Part shown: positions 16,859-23,757 of the stretch, one piece after another | Position numbering within the stretch: position 1 is the stretch's first letter | Layout: each line of letters begins with the position of its first letter | Assembly: GCA_041596215.1 (NCBI GenBank) | Contig: JBFHIZ010000007.1 | Location: 10,487-74,486, forward strand | Direction: 5' to 3' | DNA from: JBFHIZ01 sp041596215 | GTDB taxonomy: Bacteria > Bacillota > Clostridia > Lachnospirales > Lachnospiraceae | Length of the DNA stretch: 64,000 nt | Made by a program: the position numbers and the translations under genes | Notes under the pieces: generated by a model | The model's database searches: none | Told to the model about the DNA's origin: nothing | What the model saw: only the letters and a program-made list of their open reading frames with translations

Positions 16859-18163
16859 TTAACAATAACTATTAAACATCATTCCGCTATAAGCACTTGG
16901 AGTATATGGAGAAGCAAGCGAATTCGATGGATTTTTATATGCCACAATTGTTTTGTTTGTATATTCCATTGGATTTAAAGAAACTTGGTTAATTTTATTC
17001 AAAATGGATTGTGTAAAACTATTTAGTGGAGCAAAGGTTTCGTTTAAATCTTCTGTTTGGGAACTTTTTTCTAGCAAAGAATTTTGTAAGGAAATACTTC
17101 CACTGTCTGAAATGGATATGCCTAAAGAAGCCAATTCGTTTTCGTACAAAGATGAAATATTTTTCATGTCAGAAATAATTCTTTGAGCTTTTGGGTGTGA
17201 CTCTATGTATGCATTCGTATTTTCGAGAAAACGATTGTATCCATCGGTTAATGTTTTGATGTGTTCTAAGATGGATTCTGAGTTTTTCTTTAAACTAATC
17301 GTAGTGGTTTCTCCTTCGGCAGAACCTAAGCCGTGCAAAGAAATTTCAAAAGATTTTTCAACAGTAAAAGTATTCGAATTTGGCAACTGTAAATCTCCAT
17401 TTAATTTAATGGTAGCACCTTTTGCATTCGAAGTAATTGTATTTAAACCAAAATAGGACACGGAACCCTTTTCTTTTGTTGTTTTATGATCGGAAATGAT
17501 AAAAAGTGGAGTATTATCCGGTTGATATCCAGTTGCTTTTGATTCAATAATAAGTGAAGTATTGCCATCGGTGTCTTCATCAATTGAGGCAGTCAAACCA
17601 ATATTTGCTCGTTTAATTAAACGCACAAGACGTTCTTGGATATTTTGATTTGTTTCACCATCGTTTATTGAATATTGAAATTCGTAATTTAAATCGTTTA
17701 TAGAAATGTCAAAAGAATAGGTGTTTTCCTTTAAAGCAATTATGTCATGACTTAAATAATTACCTGTGTTTATTTGTGGAGAAGCTAAATCTAAAACTTC
17801 AATATCGAAGGAAGGGTTTTCTTCCATTGCAAGATCTTGACCAATATATTTCGCTGTAGCAATATTTTCGTTGCTTGAAGAAGCAAGCCGTTTATTTGCG
17901 AGTTCATTAATATTAAGCCCAGAAATTGACGCAATGGTATTTCGAAGAGAAAGAGCTTCTTCTTTAACACCAACAGCAAATTCCTGTGCAGACTTGCTTT
18001 TATCAAGAATGGCAAGGGGGGCAGTCGTATTTTGTTTTATCATAGAATTATATATGCGACGAAGCTCGCTCTTCTTATGTGTATCATAAGGAGATGAAGT
18101 CTTATTTACATAATTTGACATATAATGATTATAGATTGTCGCTAAAGCTGCAACGTTGGCCAT
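16859..18163 (-). CDS. FliD-related flagellar protein without the C-terminal coiled coil
   Basis: The 434-residue protein has a middle section resembling FliD: EFQYSINDGETNQNIQERLV (a flagellin_IN-like segment), then ASIDEDTDGNTSLIIESKAT, and SILEHIKTLTDGYNRFLENT. Its N-terminus MANVAALATIYNHYMSNYV is not like that of the canonical FliD, and the C-terminal coiled coil of FliD is missing, replaced by a Pro/Ser-rich tail (PSNSLASPYTPSAYSG). ATG 18163 is preferred over one 36 bases upstream because GGAGGGG lies just before it. A sigma-28-like promoter is found about 80 bases upstream. It may be a modified cap or a junction protein. The exact role is unknown. Confidence 0.7.
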   Translation of the reverse strand: MANVAALATIYNHYMSNYVNKTSSPYDTHKKSELRRIYNSMIKQNTTAPLAILDKSKSAQEFAVGVKEEALSLRNTIASISGLNINELANKRLASSSNENIATAKYIGQDLAMEENPSFDIEVLDLASPQINTGNYLSHDIIALKENTYSFDISINDLNYEFQYSINDGETNQNIQERLVRLIKRANIGLTASIDEDTDGNTSLIIESKATGYQPDNTPLFIISDHKTTKEKGSVSYFGLNTITSNAKGATIKLNGDLQLPNSNTFTVEKSFEISLHGLGSAEGETTTISLKKNSESILEHIKTLTDGYNRFLENTNAYIESHPKAQRIISDMKNISSLYENELASLGISISDSGSISLQNSLLEKSSQTEDLNETFAPLNSFTQSILNKINQVSLNPMEYTNKTIVAYKNPSNSLASPYTPSAYSGMMFNSYC

Positions 18164-18239
18164 TGTGAAACCCCTCCTTTCTTCCTTGAAATTATACATA
18201 CAATCGAATCATTTCCATTGCCAGGATGTGTATCCTGTG

Positions 18240-18264
18240 TATAGGGCGCAATTACCTACTCTTA
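18240..18264 (-). promoter_or_regulatory. Sigma-28-like promoter before the FliD-related gene
   Basis: Read on the minus strand the sequence is TAAG-N15-CCTATA: the same -35 and spacing as the flgM and flagellin promoters, with one change (G to T) in the -10 box. A short inverted repeat CAGGAT-ACAC-ATCCTG (18221-18236) lies just downstream, near the expected transcript 5' end. Confidence 0.6.
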
Positions 18265-18409
18265 AATATATTTTATATTTTCTGAGGAGAAAAATCAAGC
18301 GAATCAGGGGGAATAATGCATAAAATAATATAAAAATCAAGAAAAATACAAAAAAAGAACAAAAATAGCAAAAAAAGACGCTTTTTTGATAAGGTAAAGG
18401 AATGAAGGA

Positions 18410-19765
18410 TTAGGAAGTTGCAGATAAAGGGTTACATTTATTCCAGTTGGATTTCAAATAGTAAACTAAAAATATACTAGAACTTAAAAACCACGTTAGT
18501 GGATAAGCCCAAAAAATGGCTTCAATACTATGAATAGTGTGCATGGTTAACTGGATGTAACTGACACGAATTAAACACCAGCATATCAACATGATAAACA
18601 TCGGGACAAGAGATTTTCCAGCACCTCTTAGAATACCAGCGATACTATGAGAGAAGGAAAGCAAAAAGTAGAAAAGAGCACATACTTGGCTTCTGAGCAC
18701 ACCGATAGCAATGACTTCTGGATCGTTTGAAAAAAATCCAAGAAGTGTTGGGGAGAAAAAATAGAAAATGATACCTACACATTCTGCAATGATAAGTGAT
18801 GAAATAATGCCAAATTTTGTTCCCTGTTTTATTCGATCGGGTTTATTTGCTCCCATGTTTTGACTAACAAAAGTGGTGAGTGACATACAAAAACTTGTAA
18901 TGGGAATGAAAGCAAATCCTTCTATTTTTGTATAGGCTCCGTTACCAGCCATGGCAGAATCTGCAAACGTATTAATATTTGATTGTACAAAAACATTGGC
19001 AATAGCAATAATTGAATTTTGTAAACCTGCTGGCAAACCGACTTTTAACATCTGTTTTAGAATAGGAAAATCGATGTGTAGTTTTTTTAATTGGATTCGA
19101 TATATATCGTTGACTGTAAGGAGTCTTTTGAAAGCTAAAACGACACTGACTGCTTGAGCGACTACCGTAGCAATTGCAGCACCACGAATTCCCATATCAA
19201 ATACAAGGATAAATAATAAATCCAAGATAACGTTAGTGATAGAAGAAACAATTAAATAGTACAATGGATGACGACTATCACCTACAGCCTGAAAAATACC
19301 ACTTGCAGTATTATATAAAACGAGAAAAAGAATACCCATAAAATAAGTTTGTACATAAATGGTTGCTTCTTCCATAACACTAGCGGGTGTTTTGGTCAGT
19401 TCTAAAAGTGCAGGGGTAAATAAAGTGCCAACAATTGTGAGGAGAATTCCTGCAATGAGACCAAAAGAGAGAGCAGTGGAAATAGAATCTTCCACCTTTT
19501 TTTGATCGTTTGCACCAAAGTAGTGTGAAATGGTGACACCGACTCCCATAAACAAACCACCAAAGAAACCAACAAGTAAGAAAATCAAGGGTCCAGTAGA
19601 GCCAATCGCAGCAAGTGCAGTTTTTCCTTGCGTGTTTCCAACAACCAAAGTATCAACAATGTTATATAGTTGTTGAAATAAATTTCCTAAAAAAATAGGG
19701 AATGCAAATTTTAATATATTTTTTTTGATGCTGCCTGAAGTCATTAAGACTGCGGAAGATTTCAT
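18410..19765 (-). CDS. MATE-family efflux transporter
   Basis: A 451-residue protein with about twelve transmembrane segments in two related halves. It begins with ILKFAFPIFLGNLFQQLYNI, VDTLVVGNTQGKTALAAIGS and a loop containing GVGVTISHYFGANDQKKVE; the second half has PAGLQNSIIAIANVFVQSNI and SQNMGANKPDRIKQG. These are MATE motifs. Such transporters exchange Na+ or H+ for drugs or metabolites; the substrate cannot be told. No strong ribosome site is seen, and an internal ATG at codon 8 is an alternative start. It stands between the flagellar region and rpmG and is transcribed away from rpmG. Confidence 0.93.
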   Translation of the reverse strand: MKSSAVLMTSGSIKKNILKFAFPIFLGNLFQQLYNIVDTLVVGNTQGKTALAAIGSTGPLIFLLVGFFGGLFMGVGVTISHYFGANDQKKVEDSISTALSFGLIAGILLTIVGTLFTPALLELTKTPASVMEEATIYVQTYFMGILFLVLYNTASGIFQAVGDSRHPLYYLIVSSITNVILDLLFILVFDMGIRGAAIATVVAQAVSVVLAFKRLLTVNDIYRIQLKKLHIDFPILKQMLKVGLPAGLQNSIIAIANVFVQSNINTFADSAMAGNGAYTKIEGFAFIPITSFCMSLTTFVSQNMGANKPDRIKQGTKFGIISSLIIAECVGIIFYFFSPTLLGFFSNDPEVIAIGVLRSQVCALFYFLLSFSHSIAGILRGAGKSLVPMFIMLICWCLIRVSYIQLTMHTIHSIEAIFWAYPLTWFLSSSIFLVYYLKSNWNKCNPLSATS

Positions 19766-19816
19766 GTTTTTACCAACTTTTATAAAAAAGACCTTTCTAT
19801 TTATATTTAGAGGTGA

Positions 19817-19868
19817 ATATGTTACTATATAAATGAAAAAAATAACATCGATACATATTGTAACATAT
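19817..19868. promoter_or_regulatory. Inverted repeat upstream of the MATE gene (candidate operator)
   Basis: ATATGTTAC (19817-19825) and GTAACATAT (19860-19868) are perfect inverted arms 34 bases apart, in the probable promoter region of the MATE gene. A minus-strand TATAGT (19829-19824) overlaps the near arm. The spacing is long for a single dimer site, so it could be two operator half-sites or chance in AT-rich DNA. Confidence 0.35.
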
Positions 19869-19916
19869 ATCTATAAAATATAAAGCAAAAAAGTGTTGAA
19901 AAAAAAGGAAAATAAG

Positions 19917-19945
19917 TTGACTAAGACGACTTCCTATGATATAGT
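19917..19945 (+). promoter_or_regulatory. Sigma-A-type promoter for rpmG-secE-nusG
   Basis: TTGACT-N17-TATAGT, 120 bases before rpmG. The 301 bases between the MATE and rpmG genes hold this, the inverted repeat above, and nothing else I can identify. Confidence 0.8.
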
Positions 19946-20066
19946 TACTAGGCGAGATGGGAAATAGGTCTTTTTTTTATGCTCTAATTTTATGGGTTTA
20001 TATGAAAATAAACATACGTATCGCAATAAAAATGACATTATAGAAGAATAGCGTGGAGGTGGAATT

Positions 20067-20216
20067 ATGCGCACTAAAATTACATTAGCATGTACAGAAT
20101 GTAAACAACGTAATTACAATTTAACAAAGGATAAAAAAGCACATCCTGAAAGAATGGAAACAAAAAAATATTGCAGATTTTGTAAAACTCACACATTGCA
20201 TAAAGAAACGAAATAA
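20067..20216 (+). CDS. rpmG: Large ribosomal subunit protein bL33
   Basis: A 49-residue protein with cysteine pairs at 9/12 and 36/39 (CTEC, CRFC), the zinc-binding form of L33. It has a strong GGAGGTGGA ribosome site. rpmG directly before secE and nusG is the usual Firmicutes order. Confidence 0.95.
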   Translation: MRTKITLACTECKQRNYNLTKDKKAHPERMETKKYCRFCKTHTLHKETK

Positions 20217-20245
20217 TTTTTTATTAGCGAAAGGAACATGAGATT

Positions 20246-20461
20246 ATGGGAGAAACAGTTAATAAAGAAAAAACAAAAAAAACGAGTTTTTTTAAAGGCG
20301 TGAAAAAAGAATTTAAGAAAATTAGTTGGCCAGACTCAAGGACCGTTGGAAAACAATCATTAGCAGTTATAGCTATTGCTACTATTTTAGGTGTAATTAT
20401 ATCTTTTCTTGATAAAGGGGTACAATATGGCATCGAGTGGTTAACATCTATTCAATTTTAA
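20246..20461 (+). CDS. secE: Preprotein translocase subunit SecE
   Basis: The 71-residue protein has a basic amphipathic N-terminal half with VKKEFKKISWPDSRTV, the conserved SecE motif, then one transmembrane helix (about 40-60). SecE clamps SecY in the protein-conducting channel; secY is in the spc part of this window (59049). It sits 29 bases after rpmG and 10 before nusG. Confidence 0.95.
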   Translation: MGETVNKEKTKKTSFFKGVKKEFKKISWPDSRTVGKQSLAVIAIATILGVIISFLDKGVQYGIEWLTSIQF

Positions 20462-20471
20462 GGAGTGTAGT

Positions 20472-20987
20472 ATGGCAGAAACAAACTGGTATGTTGTTCA
20501 TACGTATTCAGGGTATGAAAATAAAGTAAAAGCAAATATTGACAAAACAATTGAAAACAGACATTTAGAAGAACAAATTCTCGAAGTGCGAGTTCCTATG
20601 CAAGACGTTTTAGAACTGAAAAACGGAGCAAGAAAAACGGTACAAAAGAAATTATATCCGGGTTATGTTTTGATAAATATGGTAATGAATGATGATACTT
20701 GGTATGTAGTTCGAAATACAAGAGGTGTCACGGGATTTGTAGGCCCGGGCAGTAAACCAGTACCACTTTCTGATGCAGAAATGAAACCGTTGGGAATCCA
20801 TATGGAAAATATTTCCGTTGATTTTGAAGAAGGAGATACCATTTCTGTAGTTGCAGGCGTATGGAAAGACAACGTTGGCGTTGTTAAAAAGATCGACTTT
20901 GCAAAACAAACTGCAACTATTAACGTAGAACTCTTTGGAAGAGAAACACCTGTAGAGATTGGCTTTGCAGAAGTTCGCCGTCTATAA
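20472..20987 (+). CDS. nusG: Transcription elongation/antitermination factor NusG
   Basis: The 171-residue protein has the NGN domain first (WYVVHTYSGYENKVKANIDK; YPGYVLINMVMNDDTWYVVR), a TRGVTGFVGPG link and a C-terminal KOW domain (VVAGVWKDNVGVVKKIDF). NusG binds the RNA polymerase clamp and links it to Rho or the ribosome. Standard place after secE. Confidence 0.97.
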   Translation: MAETNWYVVHTYSGYENKVKANIDKTIENRHLEEQILEVRVPMQDVLELKNGARKTVQKKLYPGYVLINMVMNDDTWYVVRNTRGVTGFVGPGSKPVPLSDAEMKPLGIHMENISVDFEEGDTISVVAGVWKDNVGVVKKIDFAKQTATINVELFGRETPVEIGFAEVRRL

Positions 20988-21051
20988 GAGAAAACAAAAG
21001 AAGTTCATAGGAGAAATCCTGCTTATATAGAGTAAGAAAGTCATATGAACC

Positions 21052-21079
21052 GTGGGAGGGAATTGTCCCGACTAACCAC
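21052..21079 (+). promoter_or_regulatory. L1-binding-type hairpin before rplK
   Basis: GTGG/CCAC closes an asymmetric loop (GA against GACTAA), then GGGA/TCCC and an ATTG loop. This copies the L1 site of 23S rRNA and of known L11-L1 operon leaders. It lies 9 bases before the rplK ribosome site AGGAGGTG. Binding of L1 here would repress translation of rplK-rplA. Confidence 0.75.
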
Positions 21080-21102
21080 AATATTTTTAGGAGGTGCCGA
21101 AA

Positions 21103-21528
21103 ATGGCAAAAAAAGTAGAAGGATATATTAAGTTGCAAATTCCTGCTGGGAAAGCAACACCAGCACCACCAGTTGGACCAGCTTTAGGTCAACATGGGGT
21201 AAACATCGTAGAGTTTACAAAACAATTTAACGCTAAAACTGCTGACAAAGGAGATACCATTATTCCTGTAATCATTACAGTATATGCTGATAGAAGCTTC
21301 AGTTTTGTTCTAAAAACTCCACCAGCAGCAATACTTATTAAAAAAGCATGTAATATTAAATCAGGTTCCGCAGTGCCTAATAAAACCAAGGTAGCAACAA
21401 TTACGAAAGACCAAATAAAAGAAATAGCAGAAATTAAAATGCCAGATTTAAATGCAGCGAATCTTGAATCAGCAATGAGTATGATTACAGGAACAGCAAA
21501 AAGCATGGGTATTACAGTAGCAGAATAA
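21103..21528 (+). CDS. rplK: Large ribosomal subunit protein uL11
   Basis: At 141 residues it has the standard length and motifs: PAGKATPAPPVGPALGQHGV, FCKQF-like EFTKQFNAKT, and the C-terminal GTAKSMGITV rRNA-binding region. I use ATG 21103, six bases after AGGAGGTG; a GTG at 21094 lies inside the ribosome site. L11 forms the GTPase-associated centre with L10 and L7/L12, whose genes follow. Confidence 0.97.
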   Translation: MAKKVEGYIKLQIPAGKATPAPPVGPALGQHGVNIVEFTKQFNAKTADKGDTIIPVIITVYADRSFSFVLKTPPAAILIKKACNIKSGSAVPNKTKVATITKDQIKEIAEIKMPDLNAANLESAMSMITGTAKSMGITVAE

Positions 21529-21539
21529 ATTTGATTGGA

Positions 21540-21565
21540 GTGGGAGGGGAAAACCCGATGACCAC
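21540..21565 (+). promoter_or_regulatory. Second L1-binding-type hairpin, between rplK and rplA
   Basis: GTGG-GA-GGG, loop GAAAA, CCC-GATGA-CCAC. The asymmetric GA/GATGA internal loop is the consensus L1 recognition form. It ends two bases before the rplA ribosome site AGGAGG, so L1 binding would directly block its own translation. Confidence 0.8.
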
Positions 21566-21579
21566 TAGGAGGTAAAAAA

Positions 21580-22269
21580 ATGAAACATGGTAAAAAATAT
21601 ACCGAAGCAGCAAAACTTGTGGATCGTGCAGTAAATTATGAACCAGAAGCAGCAGTGGATTTAGTAAAAAAATCAGCAACGGCTAAATTTGATGAAACAG
21701 TAGAACTTCATATTCGTACCGGATGTGATGGTCGTCATGCAGAACAACAAATTCGTGGTGCGGTTGTCCTTCCTCATGGGACAGGAAAAACAGTTCGCGT
21801 ATTAGTGTTTGCAAAAGGTGACAAAGTTAAAGAAGCGGAAGCAGCTGGAGCAGATCACGTTGGAGGAGAAGAATTACTTCCAAAGATTCAAAAAGAAGGA
21901 TGGCTGGATTTTGATGTTGTTGTTGCAACACCAGACATGATGAGTGTGGTAGGACGTTTAGGAAAAGTGCTTGGACCAAAAGGTTTAATGCCAAATCCAA
22001 AAGCAGGAACCGTTACAATGGATGTTACAAAAGCAATTAATGATATTAAAGCAGGTAAAATTGAATATCGTTTAGACAAATCAAATATCATTCATGTTCC
22101 GGTTGGAAAAGCATCTTTTACAGAAGAACAGTTGATTGAAAATTTTAATACAATTATGGGCGTTATTTCAAAAGCAAAACCAAGCTCGTTAAAAGGACAA
22201 TATATTAAGAGTGTTACTTTAGCAACCACAATGGGACCTGGAGTAAAAGTTAGTAGCGCAAAATATTAA
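21580..22269 (+). CDS. rplA: Large ribosomal subunit protein uL1
   Basis: A 229-residue L1 with ELHIRTGCDGRHAEQQIRGA, VLPHGTGKTVRVLVFAKGDK, GRLGKVLGPKGLMPNPKAGT and a final KSVTLATTMGPGVKV. L1 forms the mobile stalk near the E site and, in many bacteria, represses its own operon through an mRNA copy of its rRNA site. Two such copies are present at 21052 and 21540. Confidence 0.97.
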   Translation: MKHGKKYTEAAKLVDRAVNYEPEAAVDLVKKSATAKFDETVELHIRTGCDGRHAEQQIRGAVVLPHGTGKTVRVLVFAKGDKVKEAEAAGADHVGGEELLPKIQKEGWLDFDVVVATPDMMSVVGRLGKVLGPKGLMPNPKAGTVTMDVTKAINDIKAGKIEYRLDKSNIIHVPVGKASFTEEQLIENFNTIMGVISKAKPSSLKGQYIKSVTLATTMGPGVKVSSAKY

Positions 22270-22277
22270 ATCATAAA

Positions 22278-22314
22278 GAAATAAAAGCAGATGATAATCA
22301 TCTGTTTTTATTTC
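22278..22314 (+). terminator. Terminator after rplA
   Basis: A long stem pairs GAAATAAAAGCAGATGA with TCATCTGTTTTTATTTC (one G-T pair) around TAA. The run of T is in the 3' arm. It ends the rpmG-rplA transcript. Confidence 0.85.
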
Positions 22315-22326
22315 TGATAAAAAAGA

Positions 22327-22354
22327 TTGACAAATAAAATGAATATGTGATAAT
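22327..22354 (+). promoter_or_regulatory. Sigma-A-type promoter for rplJ-rplL
   Basis: TTGACA-N16-GATAAT, directly after the rplA terminator and just before the L10 leader RNA. Confidence 0.8.
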
Positions 22355-22360
22355 ATAACA

Positions 22361-22484
22361 AAGGTCTTTAAAAGACCATGCCGAAGACAGTAGGTGTCAG
22401 TAATGACGTAAGCATAGCGCCTGCCGAGGAGAGAAAGAGTATAACTTTGACTTTTAACTCCGCACTTAGGTGAGGAGTTTTTTT
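22361..22484 (+). promoter_or_regulatory. L10 ribosomal protein leader with terminator-like hairpin
   Basis: After a GGTCTTTAAAAGACC helix (22363-22377), the stretch AGACAGTAGGTGTCAG ... GCGCCTGCCGAGGAGAG has the layout of the bacterial L10 leader, where AGGTG/GCGCCT and CTGCCGAGG segments form the L10(L12)4 site. A hairpin AACTCC/GGAGTT (22456-22479) with T-run follows and looks like an attenuator. The L10-L12 complex would bind and lower expression of rplJ-rplL. The remaining bases to 22551 hold a small GTTGGA/TCCAAC palindrome and the rplJ ribosome site. Confidence 0.8.
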
Positions 22485-22551
22485 ATATCTATGAATAGAT
22501 ATTATAGTTGGAAGCTCCAACTCGGCAAAAAATCGATAAGGAGGAAAAAAA

Positions 22552-23136
22552 ATGGCAAAAGTTGAATTGAAACAACCTGTTATCAAAGAAATTTCAGCAA
22601 ACCTTGAAGGTGCACAATCCGTTGTATTAGTAGATCATCGTGGTCTTACTGTAGAGCAAGATACAAAACTACGTAAAGAACTTCGTGAAGAAAATGTTCT
22701 TTATAAAGTATATAAAAATACAATGATGAATTTCGCTTTTAAAGGAACTGATTGTGAAGAGTTATCATCTTGTCTAAAAGGACCGTCTGCAATAGCTATT
22801 TCTACAACAGATGCAACAGCACCAGCAAGAGTGTTAGCGAATTTTGCAAAAACAGTACCAACATTAGAACTTAAAGGTGGTATGGTTGAAGGCGTTGTAT
22901 ATGATGTGGCGGGAATTGTAGAAATTTCGAAAGTTCCATCAAGAGAAGAATTACTTTCAAAATTCTTGGGAAGCATTCAATCACCTATTACTAACTTTGC
23001 ACGTGTTCTTAATCAAATTGCTGAAAAAGGTGATGCAGAAGAAGTGAAAGAAGAAACACAAGCTGAAGAAGTAAAAGTAGAAGCAACAGCAGAAGCAACC
23101 GAAGAAGTAAAAGCAGAAGCAACAGAAGAAGTGTAA
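22552..23136 (+). CDS. rplJ: Large ribosomal subunit protein uL10
   Basis: The L10 body is standard: SVVLVDHRGLTVEQDTKLRK, REENVLYKVYKNTMM, LKGPSAIAIS and a C-terminal helix that carries L7/L12 dimers. At 194 residues it is about 20-25 longer than usual because of an acidic, low-complexity tail built of repeated EEVK and EATEE units (about 165-194). The ribosome site is AAGGAGG. It is controlled by the leader just upstream. Confidence 0.96.
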   Translation: MAKVELKQPVIKEISANLEGAQSVVLVDHRGLTVEQDTKLRKELREENVLYKVYKNTMMNFAFKGTDCEELSSCLKGPSAIAISTTDATAPARVLANFAKTVPTLELKGGMVEGVVYDVAGIVEISKVPSREELLSKFLGSIQSPITNFARVLNQIAEKGDAEEVKEETQAEEVKVEATAEATEEVKAEATEEV

Positions 23137-23185
23137 GCAAGTCGTATTATAAAAATCATATTTCAAATAATTGGAGGAAAAACAA

Positions 23186-23560
23186 ATGGCAAAATTATCA
23201 ACAGAAGAAATGATTAATGCAATTAAAGATCTAACTGTATTAGAATTAAATGAATTAGTAAAAGCATGTGAAGAAGAATTTGGTGTATCAGCAGCAGCGG
23301 GAGTTGCAGTAGTAGCTGGACCTGCAGCAGCAGCTGAAGAAGAAAAAACAGAATTCGATGTAGAATTAACATCTTTTGAAGCTTCAAGTAAAATCAAAAT
23401 CATTAAAGCAATCCGTGAAATTACTGGTCTTGGATTAAAAGAAGCAAAAGAAATGGTTGATGGAGCTCCTAGCGTATTTAAAGAAGCAGCTGCAAAAGCA
23501 GAAGCAGATGAGCTTGTTAAAAAATTCGAAGAATTAGGTGCTAAAGTAACTTTAAAATAA
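23186..23560 (+). CDS. rplL: Large ribosomal subunit protein bL12 (L7/L12)
   Basis: A 124-residue protein with an N-terminal dimerisation helix (EEMINAIKDLTVLELNELVK), an Ala-rich hinge (about 38-55) and the C-terminal domain (IKIIKAIREITGLGLKEAKE, VDGAPSVFKE) that recruits GTPase factors. ATG 23186 is preferred; a TTG at 23171 overlaps the GGAGG ribosome site. Confidence 0.97.
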   Translation: MAKLSTEEMINAIKDLTVLELNELVKACEEEFGVSAAAGVAVVAGPAAAAEEEKTEFDVELTSFEASSKIKIIKAIREITGLGLKEAKEMVDGAPSVFKEAAAKAEADELVKKFEELGAKVTLK

Positions 23561-23579
23561 GAGGTCTGAATATAGAATG

Positions 23580-23606
23580 AGACTAGGAAATATCCTAGTC
23601 TTTTTT
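23580..23606 (+). terminator. Terminator after rplL
   Basis: AGACTAGGA pairs with TCCTAGTCT around AATA and is followed by a T-run. Confidence 0.93.
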
Positions 23607-23642
23607 CTGTATGAATAAAAGTTAAAACAAGGGAAAAAGTCA

Positions 23643-23671
23643 TTGACGTACAAAATATGCTATGATACAAT
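23643..23671 (+). promoter_or_regulatory. Sigma-A-type promoter for rpoB-rpoC
   Basis: TTGACG-N17-TACAAT, between the rplL terminator and rpoB. rpoBC is therefore likely to have its own transcript here. Confidence 0.78.
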
Positions 23672-23757
23672 GTATGGTGCACTATTGTGCAATGATAGGC
23701 TCCTTTTTCATGTAATTTTTTCGAAAAATGACCTAAAAATAGAAAGAACGGGGTGAA

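Noticed and set aside
18360..18409. Terminator for the MATE gene (AAAAAG/CTTTTT with CGT loop)
   Set aside because: The stem is only A-T pairs plus one G-C and could form by chance in this AT-rich stretch.
22981..23682. Long open frame on the minus strand (233 codons) opposite rplJ-rplL
   Set aside because: It is antisense to two certain ribosomal genes, of low complexity (Phe/Cys/Ala runs mirroring the acidic repeats) and has no ribosome site.
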